Source: JAJEAD01 sp965221555
GTDB taxonomy: Bacteria > Pseudomonadota > Gammaproteobacteria > HK1
Assembly (NCBI GenBank): GCA_965221555.1
Contig: OZ244895.1
Location: 310,001-374,000, forward strand
Reading direction: 5' to 3'
DNA length: 64,000 nt
The position numbers were made by a program, and so were the translations under genes. Of this stretch, positions 32,580 through 40,916 are shown piece after piece. The notes under the pieces are model-generated. The model was given only the letters and a program-made list of their open reading frames with translations, did no database searches and was not told where the DNA came from. How positions within the stretch are numbered: position 1 is the stretch's first letter; each line of letters starts with the position of its first letter.

Positions 32580-33269
32580 TTACCGGGCCGGAAGGTAGCC
32601 GACCTCGGCGTCGACGCCCTCGCCGCCTTCGGTGGAATCGGCGCCGAGGGAATAGAGCGCGAAGCCCTGGAGGTTGTCGGCCGGATACTCGTAACGGTAG
32701 GGCGCGTTCCACGGGTCCGGCGGCACTTCGTCATCCAGGTAGGGGCCGTTCCAGAACTCGGCCGCATCGCCCGGAGGCCGGACCAGGGCGGCGAGCCCTT
32801 GCGAGGTGGAGGGAAAGCGCCCGACATCGAGGCGATAGGCGTGCAGGGCCCCGCGCAACATCTTTATCTGCGTCTCCGCGGTCTGCACCTTGGAGGTGTC
32901 CACGCGTCCGAAGAGCTGCGGTCCCACCAGCCCCGCGAGCAGGCCGAGGATGACGAGCACGACCATCAGCTCGATCAGGGTGAAGCCCGCGCACCGGAGC
33001 GCCCCGCGCGGTGGCGTCCGCGCCCCGGCGGTCGGCGCGCTCGGCGTGACCGCGACCGCGTTCCCGGGCGACGGGCCACCCCCGCGGCCCCCACGCGAAC
33101 GGGGTGTCACCCGGGAGGCGCCGCGCTCGCCGCGGGGCCGAAGTCCGCCACCGCCGCCTTTGCCCGCCGCCCTTCCCGCGAGCGCGGGTGCCCGCCAGAT
33201 GCAATCGTTTCGCACCCCGGCGGCCGGCGCGTCGACGCGCCGGGAAAGGGGTTCTTTCGTGCCGATCAT
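32580..33269 (-). CDS. gspG: Type II secretion major pseudopilin GspG
   Basis: The major pseudopilin has the core signature CAGFTLIELMVVLVILGLLAG, then FGRVDTSKVQTAETQIKML, and the typical C-terminal GADSTEGGEGVDAEVGYL with acidic calcium-site residues. From ATG 33269 the leader is about 94 residues, rich in Arg, Gly and Ala, against the usual 6 to 10. GTG 33110 would shorten it to about 41. The GTG at 33332 overlaps gspF. No closer start codon with a good ribosome site is visible. The processed protein would be about 135 residues, which is normal. Confidence 0.85.
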   Translation of the reverse strand: MIGTKEPLSRRVDAPAAGVRNDCIWRAPALAGRAAGKGGGGGLRPRGERGASRVTPRSRGGRGGGPSPGNAVAVTPSAPTAGARTPPRGALRCAGFTLIELMVVLVILGLLAGLVGPQLFGRVDTSKVQTAETQIKMLRGALHAYRLDVGRFPSTSQGLAALVRPPGDAAEFWNGPYLDDEVPPDPWNAPYRYEYPADNLQGFALYSLGADSTEGGEGVDAEVGYLPAR

Positions 33270-33309
33270 GACGGTCTTCGCTCCGACGAGGAGACGTGCG
33301 GGCGACCGC

Positions 33310-34506
33310 TCAGATTGCGAGGTCGTTGACACTGGTGATCGCGAGGATTATTCCAATCATGATGACCCCGAGAAATGCCCCGATCAACAAGATCGCGAGG
33401 GGTTCGATCAGGGTGAGGAAGCGCTTCATCCGCCGGGTGCCGTTCTCCTCGTAGAGCGTGGCGAGGGCGCGCAGCATCTGTGCGAGCTGGCCCGACTGCT
33501 CGCCGACCCGCAGGAGGTTGTAGCCGGTGGGCGAGAGCGCGCGCCGCTTCTCGAGCGCGGCGGAGAGCGCGGCGCCGCCGCGCACATCGCTGATGGCCTG
33601 CTCCAGGGTGTGCCGGCGCCTGGTGAGACGCACGCCGCGCGAGGCGAGGCCAAGCGCGTCCATGAGGCTCACGCGGCTTATGAGCATCGCGCTCATCACC
33701 GAGGCCCACTTGGCGGTGTCCACCTCGCCGAGCCATTCCCCGAGCACGGGCAGGGTGGCGAGCGCATCGCGGGCGCGCTGGCGCAGTGCGGGGCGCCGGA
33801 AGGCGGCCGCGAGGGCGGCGATGGCGGCGCCGAGCGCGCCGGCGAAGAGCCAGAAATTCTCGTTGAACCACACCCCGGCGCGCAGGACCACCTCGGCGAG
33901 CAGCGGCAGCTCCTCGGCCTCTTCGAGCAGGTTGGAGAACTGGGGGATGACGAAGACGAAGACCAGGAGCACCGCCGCGAAGCCGGAGGCGATGAGGATC
34001 GAGGGATAGATCAGCGCGCTTCGCATCTCCGAGGCCATGCGCTGGTCGTAGCGCATCTGCTCCACGGCCTGGCGCAGCGCCTCGGCGAGGCGGCCGCTCA
34101 GCTCCCCCGCCTCCACCAGGTGGAAGACGTAGTGCGGCAGCGCCAGTCCCGAGCCGCGCAGCGCCTCCCCCAGGCTCTGCCCGCGCAGCAGGGCCCGGGA
34201 GATGGACCGGAAGGCGGCCGCGAGCTCGGGGTGGTGGCTGCCGCTCGCCTGCGCGTGCACCGCGTCGCCGATCGTGACTCCGGATTCGAGCAGCGTCGCC
34301 AGCTCGTGAAAGGCCACCACCCGCTCCTGGGCGCGGAGGCGGCGGCGAAAGAGCGAGCGGGGGGCTTCGCGGCGCTCGGACACGTCGACCACACGGTGTC
34401 CCTCGGCGGCGAGGCCCCGCACGAGGTCGGTGACGGAGGCCGCCTCCGCCCGCCCCTTGGACAGGCGGCCCTCGGAGTCGACGATCTCGTACTCGTACTC
34501 CGGCAT
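33310..34506 (-). CDS. gspF: Type II secretion inner-membrane platform protein GspF
   Basis: This 398-residue polytopic protein has an N-terminal cytoplasmic segment (MPEYEYEIVDSEGRLSKGRA), two copies of the T2SSF four-helix domain (FHELATLLESGVTIGDAVHA and ASVMSAMLISRVSLMDALGL regions), and three membrane segments (near residues 165-190, 215-240 and 370-395). GspF couples the ATPase to pseudopilus growth. It starts 6 bp after the gspE stop with full family length. There are no unusual features. Confidence 0.95.
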   Translation of the reverse strand: MPEYEYEIVDSEGRLSKGRAEAASVTDLVRGLAAEGHRVVDVSERREAPRSLFRRRLRAQERVVAFHELATLLESGVTIGDAVHAQASGSHHPELAAAFRSISRALLRGQSLGEALRGSGLALPHYVFHLVEAGELSGRLAEALRQAVEQMRYDQRMASEMRSALIYPSILIASGFAAVLLVFVFVIPQFSNLLEEAEELPLLAEVVLRAGVWFNENFWLFAGALGAAIAALAAAFRRPALRQRARDALATLPVLGEWLGEVDTAKWASVMSAMLISRVSLMDALGLASRGVRLTRRRHTLEQAISDVRGGAALSAALEKRRALSPTGYNLLRVGEQSGQLAQMLRALATLYEENGTRRMKRFLTLIEPLAILLIGAFLGVIMIGIILAITSVNDLAI

Positions 34507-34512
34507 CCGGCC

Positions 34513-36276
34513 TCACTCCTCCAGGGTGAGGCGCGTCACCTCCTCGAGCGTGGTGTGCCCGTGGGAGGCCTTGATGAGACCGTCCTGGAGCAGGGTCCGG
34601 TGCCCTTGCGCCTGCGCGAGGCGGCGCAGATCGCCCTGCCGAGCGCCGCCGACGATCAGGTCCTGCAGCTCGCCCGACACCGGCACCAGCTCGTAGATGC
34701 CGGTGCGGCCGCTGTAACCGGTGTGGCGGCAGGCATCGCAGCCCCGGGCCTCGACCCAGCGCTCTCCCACCAGGTCGGGGGGCAGGCGCTCGAGCGGGGC
34801 GAGGATCCGGGCGGGGGGCGTGGCGGGCCGCGCGCAGCGCGGGCAGGCCTTGCGCACCAGGCGCTGGGCCTGGACGCCGCGCACCGGGGCGGCCACGAGG
34901 AAGGGCTCCACCCCCATGTCGATGAGGCGCGTGAAGCTCGCGAGCGCGTCGTTGGTGTGCACGGTGGACAGCACGATGTGGCCGGTCATCGCGGAACGGA
35001 TCGCGATCTCCGCGGTCTCCAGATCGCGGATCTCGCCGATCATGATCACGTCGGGGTCCTGGCGCAGGATCGCGCGCAGCGCCCGCGCGAAGGTGAAGCC
35101 GATCTCGGCGTGGGTCTGGATCTGGGTGATGCTCGGCATCTGGTGCTCGACCGGGTCCTCCACCGTGATGATCTTCTTGATGCCGTCGTCCATCTCCTGG
35201 AGCGCGGCGGCGAGGGTGGTGGACTTTCCCGAGCCGGTGGGGCCGGTCACGAGCACGATGCCGTTGCTCGTCTTGAACCAGCTCCGGAAGAGGGCGAGGT
35301 GGTCCGGCGCCATGCCGAGGTTGTCGAGCACGAGCTCGTCGCGCTCCTTGGCGAGCAGGCGCAGCACGATGGATTCGCCGAAGGCGCCGGGCACGGTGGA
35401 GACCCGGATATCCATCTCCTGACCCGAGATCCGGGTGGAGATCCTGCCGTCCTGGGGCAGGCGGCGTTCCGCGATGTCGATGCCCGAAATGAGCTTGATG
35501 CGGGACGCGACGGCGGCAAAGCGCTCCACGGGCTGGGTGAGGCGGGTGTGGAGCACGCCGTCGACGCGCATGCGCACCGTGAAGTGGTCCTCGCCGGGTT
35601 CCACGTGGACGTCGGAGGCGGCCGCATCCACCGCCTGGGAGAGCAGGTTGTTGACCAGCTCGATGATGGGGGCCTCCTCCGCCATCTCGCGCAACTGCCG
35701 GGCGCCCTCGCCGGAGTAGAGGCTTTCTATCGCGCGCTCCTTGCGCACGAAGTCGAGCAGGCGGTCGATCTGGTGGTTGACGGCGAGGCAGAAGGTCACC
35801 GGCTCGCCCGGATAGAAGTAGTCGAGCGTCGCGAGGAGGGCGCGGTCCTGAATGTCGCGGGCGATGCAGTGGAGCGCCTCCTCCCGCCGCCACACCAGCA
35901 CCGCGTTGTCGAGAAACCAGTCGACCTTGATCGGCGACTCGGATATGAACTGGTACACGTCGAGGCTGTCCGGCAGCTCGTCGGCGCCGCGCAGATAGCG
36001 CGCCCCCTGCTGCTCGGCGAGGCGGCGCATGAGCAGGTCCTCGGAAATCGCGCCGGTGCGCACCAGCAGCGCCCCGAGGCGCCCGCCCACCGACTGCTGG
36101 ATGCGCAGCGTCTTCTCGATATCGGCGGGCTGGACGTCGTTGCGCGCAACCAGCAGCTCGCCGAGGCGCATTCCGCGAGCCGCCGCGTGCTCCGCGCGCT
36201 CTGCGGGCTCGGTGGGTCCTCCGGGCCCGGGGCGGTCGTGGTCGCCGCTCTTGAGTGCACGCCCGGCGGTCATCAT
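34513..36276 (-). CDS. gspE: Type II secretion ATPase GspE
   Basis: The protein is 587 residues. The N-terminal T2SSE/MshEN region begins MRLGELLVARNDVQPADIEK after a non-conserved start. Walker A GPTGSGKSTTLAA is near residue 350, the Walker B/Asp-box region IMIGEIRDLETAEIA near 410, the His box HIVLSTVHTNDA next, and a zinc-binding tetracysteine near 477-515 (CPRCARP ... CDACRHTGYSG), typical of GspE. It powers pseudopilus assembly. It is the first gene of the operon in this window, about 50 bp downstream of the Rieske oxygenase gene on the same strand, so the operon promoter may lie even further upstream. Confidence 0.95.
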   Translation of the reverse strand: MMTAGRALKSGDHDRPGPGGPTEPAERAEHAAARGMRLGELLVARNDVQPADIEKTLRIQQSVGGRLGALLVRTGAISEDLLMRRLAEQQGARYLRGADELPDSLDVYQFISESPIKVDWFLDNAVLVWRREEALHCIARDIQDRALLATLDYFYPGEPVTFCLAVNHQIDRLLDFVRKERAIESLYSGEGARQLREMAEEAPIIELVNNLLSQAVDAAASDVHVEPGEDHFTVRMRVDGVLHTRLTQPVERFAAVASRIKLISGIDIAERRLPQDGRISTRISGQEMDIRVSTVPGAFGESIVLRLLAKERDELVLDNLGMAPDHLALFRSWFKTSNGIVLVTGPTGSGKSTTLAAALQEMDDGIKKIITVEDPVEHQMPSITQIQTHAEIGFTFARALRAILRQDPDVIMIGEIRDLETAEIAIRSAMTGHIVLSTVHTNDALASFTRLIDMGVEPFLVAAPVRGVQAQRLVRKACPRCARPATPPARILAPLERLPPDLVGERWVEARGCDACRHTGYSGRTGIYELVPVSGELQDLIVGGARQGDLRRLAQAQGHRTLLQDGLIKASHGHTTLEEVTRLTLEE

Positions 36277-36328
36277 TCGACGCGGCGCCTCCGGGAGCGG
36301 GGCGCGACGCTATCGGAAGCGGCGCCGC

Positions 36329-37483
36329 TCACGGTCCCGCGGGCAGGCGCTTCGCGTACCACGCCGCGAAGACGGCGGATCCCCGCTCCAGATACGACCA
36401 GCGCCCGGAGCGCGCGAAGGGTGACGCCATGCCGAGCTGCTGGCGCTCGAGCACCGCGATGTCCTCCTCCAGCGCCTCGTCCATGCGAGCGTAGTAGCGT
36501 TGCGCCTTCGCCTCGAAGCCCGGGGTGGCGACGCTCTCGGGCGGGAAGCACACCCACTGGGTAACCCGGCAGCGGTCGGGCCCGAGCGGCCACGCCCCGT
36601 AGCCCCAGAGCGCCTCACCGCCCGCGGCGAAGGTGAGCGATGGAAAGACCCAGGTGTAGAGGGTGCCATTGCGTTCGCGCGCGCCGAGGCCCGGCATGGC
36701 GGGCAGGATGTGCTCCTGCTCGTCCACCTTGAGCCCTCCGGTGCCCGCGGTGGGGCTGAACGAGGAATGCACGCAGTCGCCGACCGGGTCCGTCGACTCG
36801 GGCTTGAGAAAGATGTCGCCGAAGGTCGTCGGGTGCACGTACTCCAGGTGGTAGGACTCGTTGAAGACCTCCAGGAAGAGCTTCCAGTTGCAGTCGACCA
36901 CGAGCTCGCGGCGCCTCGTGGTCACCAGCTCGTCGAGTCGCCATGGAGCATGCAGGGTGTCGAAGGCGCCGAGCCACTCGTCGATGCCGGGCGTTTCGTC
37001 GCTGAGGGTCACGAAGACGAACCCGCCCCGCTCCGCCGTGCGGAGTTCGACCAGCCCCATGTCGGCGTGGCAGAAGCCCTGCGTCGCCCCCATGTGCGCG
37101 GCGCCGCGCAGAGTCCCATCGAGGCCGTAGGTCCAGCCGTGGAAGGGGCAGCGGATGCGCGCCACGTTGCCGCGGCCTTCGAGAAGCTGGGTGCCGCGAT
37201 GACGGCAACTGTTCGCGAAGGCGCGCAACCGCCGGTCCTCGTCGCGAACCACGAAGAAGGGCGCGCCCGCGAGCTCGAAGGCCGAGTAGTCTCCCGGCTC
37301 CGGCCACTCGTCGCTGCGCGCGATGCCGTGCCAGCTCCGCCACAGGAGCCCCGACTGCTCCGCCGCCAACGCCTGCGCGCCGGTGTAGCAGGAGGGGGGC
37401 AGGGTCAAGGATGTGGACGCGTCTTCACTCACCCCGCGCAACGCGTCCGCCAGGCTCTCACTCGACATCGTGCCCGTGTTCAT
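36329..37483 (-). CDS. Rieske-type aromatic-ring/amine oxygenase, alpha subunit
   Basis: The protein is 384 residues from ATG 37483 (MNTGTMSSESLADAL); the frame extends to 37654 without support. The Rieske [2Fe-2S] motif CRHRGTQLLEG ... CPFHGWTYGLDG is present, as is the mononuclear iron motif NESYHLEYVHPTTF with two His. Size and layout fit the alpha subunit of ring-hydroxylating oxygenases and of the related glycine-betaine/carnitine/stachydrine monooxygenases. A demethylating role would suit the amine genes elsewhere in the window, but the substrate is not determined. No reductase partner is adjacent. It is followed closely by gspE. Confidence 0.85.
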   Translation of the reverse strand: MNTGTMSSESLADALRGVSEDASTSLTLPPSCYTGAQALAAEQSGLLWRSWHGIARSDEWPEPGDYSAFELAGAPFFVVRDEDRRLRAFANSCRHRGTQLLEGRGNVARIRCPFHGWTYGLDGTLRGAAHMGATQGFCHADMGLVELRTAERGGFVFVTLSDETPGIDEWLGAFDTLHAPWRLDELVTTRRRELVVDCNWKLFLEVFNESYHLEYVHPTTFGDIFLKPESTDPVGDCVHSSFSPTAGTGGLKVDEQEHILPAMPGLGARERNGTLYTWVFPSLTFAAGGEALWGYGAWPLGPDRCRVTQWVCFPPESVATPGFEAKAQRYYARMDEALEEDIAVLERQQLGMASPFARSGRWSYLERGSAVFAAWYAKRLPAGP

Positions 37484-37906
37484 CTCGACATCCCGCCCCC
37501 GGCATTGCCTGCCCGCATTTTCGTCTACCGCCGCGCCGCGCGCCATCACCGCGCGGGTACGTGGCGGTCCGCGCCAGTTCGAGCCGGGTCCGCGGCGGTC
37601 CGCAAGCGTGACGCCCGGCTTCGGCCCGCTTCGGGGCGCCGTCCGGCGGGTCATTGAGGTCGTGTTCCCGGCGCTTTCTGGAAGCGCGGCCGTAGATATG
37701 CGTCAACAGCCTGTCGGATTTGGGCTCGGAGAACTAAGAAGTTGCTGAAACATCTGGCGCCTCATATGATGCACAAATGAGTACATAGCACTTTTTCCAA
37801 TAAATATTCCAATAAAAATAAAGAGTTAAGAACGCCTTGTCTTTTAGTTCGCGAGCCTGATAGGGTAGTTGCGCCACCATTGACAGCTCGCGTCACACAG
37901 CCCGCG
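37484..37906. other. Intergenic region with an AT-rich repeat related to 6060-6203
   Basis: CAGCCTGTCGGATTTGG at 37707-37723 matches the outer arm of the miniature element at 6060. The next 110 bases are AT-rich, with AAATAAAGAGTTAAGAACGC resembling AACAAAGAGTTACAAGCATG of the first copy. No clear inverted arm closes this copy. There is no gene between 37484 and 37906. Confidence 0.45.
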
Positions 37907-37907
37907 T

Positions 37908-38016
37908 CACAAGGAGGCGGCTTCGCAGCCCCCGACCCCCATCATCACCCGGGCCCGGGTACGGGCCGCTCGCCGTCGCCACCTTCGTTACCGGACTACA
38001 GCACGAGGCCACACAG
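37908..38016 (+). promoter_or_regulatory. Conserved 5' leader cassette of serine protease 1
   Basis: About 105 bases starting at ACAAGGAGGCGGCTTCGCAG and ending with GCACGAGGCC before the TTG start are nearly identical to 43652-43762 and 48535-48639. The segment GGCTTCGCAGCC can fold into a small hairpin. A GAGG sits about 10 bases before the start codon. The frame of the protease is open through this leader without an ATG or GTG, so translation of part of it cannot be excluded. Confidence 0.6.
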
Positions 38017-40608
38017 TTGAACACCGCTCGCACCGCTGCTCTTCGCTCCACGGCATACCGTTGGCTGGTCGCAGGTCTGCTCTTCGCTTTGGGACAAAGA
38101 GTTGGCCCCAAAGCGGCAGGTCGGAATCAGGCGCGGGTCGTTCGGGTGATCGCCAGGCGCGGGTCATCCTGGCGGACATACTTGCGCGGTGTTGTGGTCG
38201 GGTGGGCTCTCCTCACGGTGTCCATGCCGTCTCTCGTCTCCGCCGATTCTTCTTCCACCACGGAAGAATTGAGAGTGTCCGGCGAGGTGATGTTGGAAAC
38301 GCAGGACGATAGATCAGCCGAGAAACGCGCACTGAAGCTCGATTCCTCGACCGCATCGCCAACGCTCAGCATCGTCCTGCCACCGCCGAGCGAAGACGAG
38401 CAGCAGTCGGTAAAGAAGAAAGCCGAGGCCAGCGGGCCATTTATAATCGGCTTCCATCGTGGCCTGCCGGACGCTTTCGACGACGACTTGTCGCCGCAGC
38501 TCAGCTGGACGGAGCTCTCAGACGGGTCATTCGTCACTTCGGTCTCGGTGACCACCCCCGGGGCGGAAGCGTTGAGGGTGAGTATCCGGGCGGATCTCTT
38601 GCCGGGTGGAGAAATACGCTTCTTCCGCCCGGGATCGGAAGAGATCTTCCAGGTCATCACTCTGGAAGACTTCCACTTCGTGGAGGACGAGATGGAGACC
38701 CTTTGGTCACCAACTGTCGACGGTGACACCATTGGAATCGAAGTCTACCTGCCTTCCACGAAGGCGTTGGGCGCCTTCTCGCTTACCGTGGACACGGTCG
38801 CCCATACCGTCTTTCCGACTACGTCGCTGCCAAAGGCACGCAAACTAGACTGCCCCAACATCCACATCGATGTCGCGTGCCGAAGCTCGAGCATCGACGA
38901 CACGAACGAGAACGCAGTTGCGCTCATCCGGTACGAAAAAGACGGCTCTTCCCCCTCTTGCTCCGGCACCGTGCTGAACGACATCGACCCTGACACCCAG
39001 ATTCCCTACTTCCTGACCGCGAATCACTGCGTAAGCACCGCGGCGGTCGCGAGGACGGTCGAGGTGTACTGGTTCTACCAGAGAGCTCGCTGCAATGGCA
39101 GTTCGCTGGACAGCCGCTACACCAGGATTAACAGCGGTGCCGATCTATTGGCCACAAGCGCTCAACACGATCAGACGCTGCTTCGCATTCGAGGCACCAT
39201 CCCGGGGGGAACGGTGCTTACTGGCTGGGATGCGACGGACTTCACTCATCCGGCGAGCGTGTACGGAATCCACCACCCGGCCGGCACAGTCAAGAGATAT
39301 TCCTCCGGATCCACCCTGCGCCACGCTGACTCCCGTGGCTACAAGAACATGATTCATGTGCAATGGAGCGAGGGTACTACCGAGGGCGGCAGCAGCGGTT
39401 CGGGACTGTTTCTGCGAGATGGCGGCGGTCTTGTAGTCGGGGCACTCTCTCATGGAGCGAATTGCGGCCACCGAATTATCGACAGATACGGATCACTTAG
39501 CGACTTTTTCCCCCAGATACGACGCTGGATCTACTCCGATGAACCGTCACCGTCGACCGACGATCACGGAAACACCCCGGAATCCGCGACCGTTGTGAGG
39601 GTCCCCTCGTCTACCCAGGGAAACCTGGAGCGAAACGCTGACAGCGACTACTTCAAGTTCACCATCGGCGCATCCGGGACACTCCGCGTGTACACGACCG
39701 GAACGACCACCACCCACGGAACTCTGACCCGGGCCGACGACGGCTTCTCGGTGGAGCACTGGGACGATGTTGAGGGTGATAACTTCAACATCGAAATCTC
39801 CGGGGCGCGCGCCGGAACCTACTACGTCCTGGTGCAAGGCTACATATTCACCGAGACGGGAGCCTACACACTTCACGTCAGCAATTCGGAGGAAAAGCTA
39901 GGCGAGGCGGACCATGTCCTGCCCCTGATGACCGAAGCCGGAAACACGCAACGCCAAGGTTTCATCCGCCTGATCAACCAGTCGGATAGCAGCGGCACCG
40001 TCACCATCCACGCCATCGACGACTCCGGTCGGCGTTTCGGACCTGGGTCCCTGAGTCTGGCCGCAAACAGATCTCTGAACTTCAATTCCCGGGACCTCGA
40101 GCAGGGCAACACCACTTTGGGATTATCCGGCGTTGGGACGGGAGGAAGCGGCGACTGGCGTGTTGAGCTGCGCACCGACCTTGACATCGAGGCGCGCGCC
40201 TACATCCGAACCCGCGATGGTTTCCTGACTTCAATGCAAGACGTGGCCGAAGAGTCCTCCAGCGGGTCGATGCGCTACCGCATTCCCTTCTTCAACCCTG
40301 CGAGCAATACTTCGTTGGTGAGCTGGCTCCGGCTGATCAACCCCAGTACTTCGTCCGCCACAATCGAGATCACCGGAGTGGATGCCGATGGTCGTTCGGC
40401 GCCAAGGGGCAGTGTACGCCTCACCCTCGCGCCCGGAGCATCGCGTACGCTGAGCGCTCAGCAGCTCGAGAACGGCGCCAGCGGCCTAAGTGGCCGTCTC
40501 GGCGACGGAAAAGGAAAGTGGCAGTTGTGGGTTTCATCGAATCGGCCCATACAGGCCATGGGCCTGATGCGAACTCGATCGGGGCACCTCAGCAATCTCT
40601 CGCGCTGA
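38017..40608 (+). CDS. Secreted trypsin-like (S1) serine protease 1 with PPC and repeat modules
   Basis: This 863-residue protein has a catalytic triad visible as His in FLTANHCVS (near 336), Asp in QHDQTLLRI (near 385) and Ser in EGGSSGSGLFL (near 460). A pre-peptidase C-terminal (PPC) domain follows (SDYFKFTIGASGTLRVYTTG, residues about 515-625). The last 230 residues are two Ig-like modules (LPLMTEAGNTQRQGFIRLIN ... RTRSGHLSNLSR) shared with the papain-like protease. The N-terminus has two hydrophobic stretches: residues 14-26, shared with the papain-like protease, and 60-77 ending LVSADS, which looks like the true signal peptide. It is probably exported by Sec and then T2SS. The start codon TTG is conserved in position among the paralogs. 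Confidence 0.85.
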   Translation: MNTARTAALRSTAYRWLVAGLLFALGQRVGPKAAGRNQARVVRVIARRGSSWRTYLRGVVVGWALLTVSMPSLVSADSSSTTEELRVSGEVMLETQDDRSAEKRALKLDSSTASPTLSIVLPPPSEDEQQSVKKKAEASGPFIIGFHRGLPDAFDDDLSPQLSWTELSDGSFVTSVSVTTPGAEALRVSIRADLLPGGEIRFFRPGSEEIFQVITLEDFHFVEDEMETLWSPTVDGDTIGIEVYLPSTKALGAFSLTVDTVAHTVFPTTSLPKARKLDCPNIHIDVACRSSSIDDTNENAVALIRYEKDGSSPSCSGTVLNDIDPDTQIPYFLTANHCVSTAAVARTVEVYWFYQRARCNGSSLDSRYTRINSGADLLATSAQHDQTLLRIRGTIPGGTVLTGWDATDFTHPASVYGIHHPAGTVKRYSSGSTLRHADSRGYKNMIHVQWSEGTTEGGSSGSGLFLRDGGGLVVGALSHGANCGHRIIDRYGSLSDFFPQIRRWIYSDEPSPSTDDHGNTPESATVVRVPSSTQGNLERNADSDYFKFTIGASGTLRVYTTGTTTTHGTLTRADDGFSVEHWDDVEGDNFNIEISGARAGTYYVLVQGYIFTETGAYTLHVSNSEEKLGEADHVLPLMTEAGNTQRQGFIRLINQSDSSGTVTIHAIDDSGRRFGPGSLSLAANRSLNFNSRDLEQGNTTLGLSGVGTGGSGDWRVELRTDLDIEARAYIRTRDGFLTSMQDVAEESSSGSMRYRIPFFNPASNTSLVSWLRLINPSTSSATIEITGVDADGRSAPRGSVRLTLAPGASRTLSAQQLENGASGLSGRLGDGKGKWQLWVSSNRPIQAMGLMRTRSGHLSNLSR

Positions 40609-40916
40609 GAGGCATCTGGAACGTCGTTTTTTGTTAAGCACCGTATCCGCTGCGACTTGAATCGTCTAGATTCGGGCACTTTGTAGGAAGCAACATCGAT
40701 GACACGAGTTGGCGCTAGAGTGTTGGAGTCCGGTGTTGTCCCGCTATCCTGTGCTACACAAGATGGCAAGTCCGGATAATGCGCTTCACGGTATCGTCCA
40801 GAAAAATGCCGTAGTTACGTTCTCGGAGACTGTTCTTTTTGCCACGAGTCATGATGTAAATTTTGAGAAAAACGCCGATTAGTAACGATACTCACCAGAA
40901 GCACGAGGCCCTATTA
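40609..40916. other. Intergenic region, no gene seen
   Basis: About 308 bases between serine proteases 1 and 2 contain no supported ORF, hairpin terminator or leader cassette except the last bases (GCACGAGGCC), which match the end of the cassette upstream of the other protease genes. Confidence 0.5.

Noticed and set aside
24580..36276. Type IV pilus operon
   Set aside because: GspE tetracysteine, gspF-G-H-I-J-K order, secretin and GspL/GspM layout fit type II secretion; no PilT, PilC or pilin-only gene.
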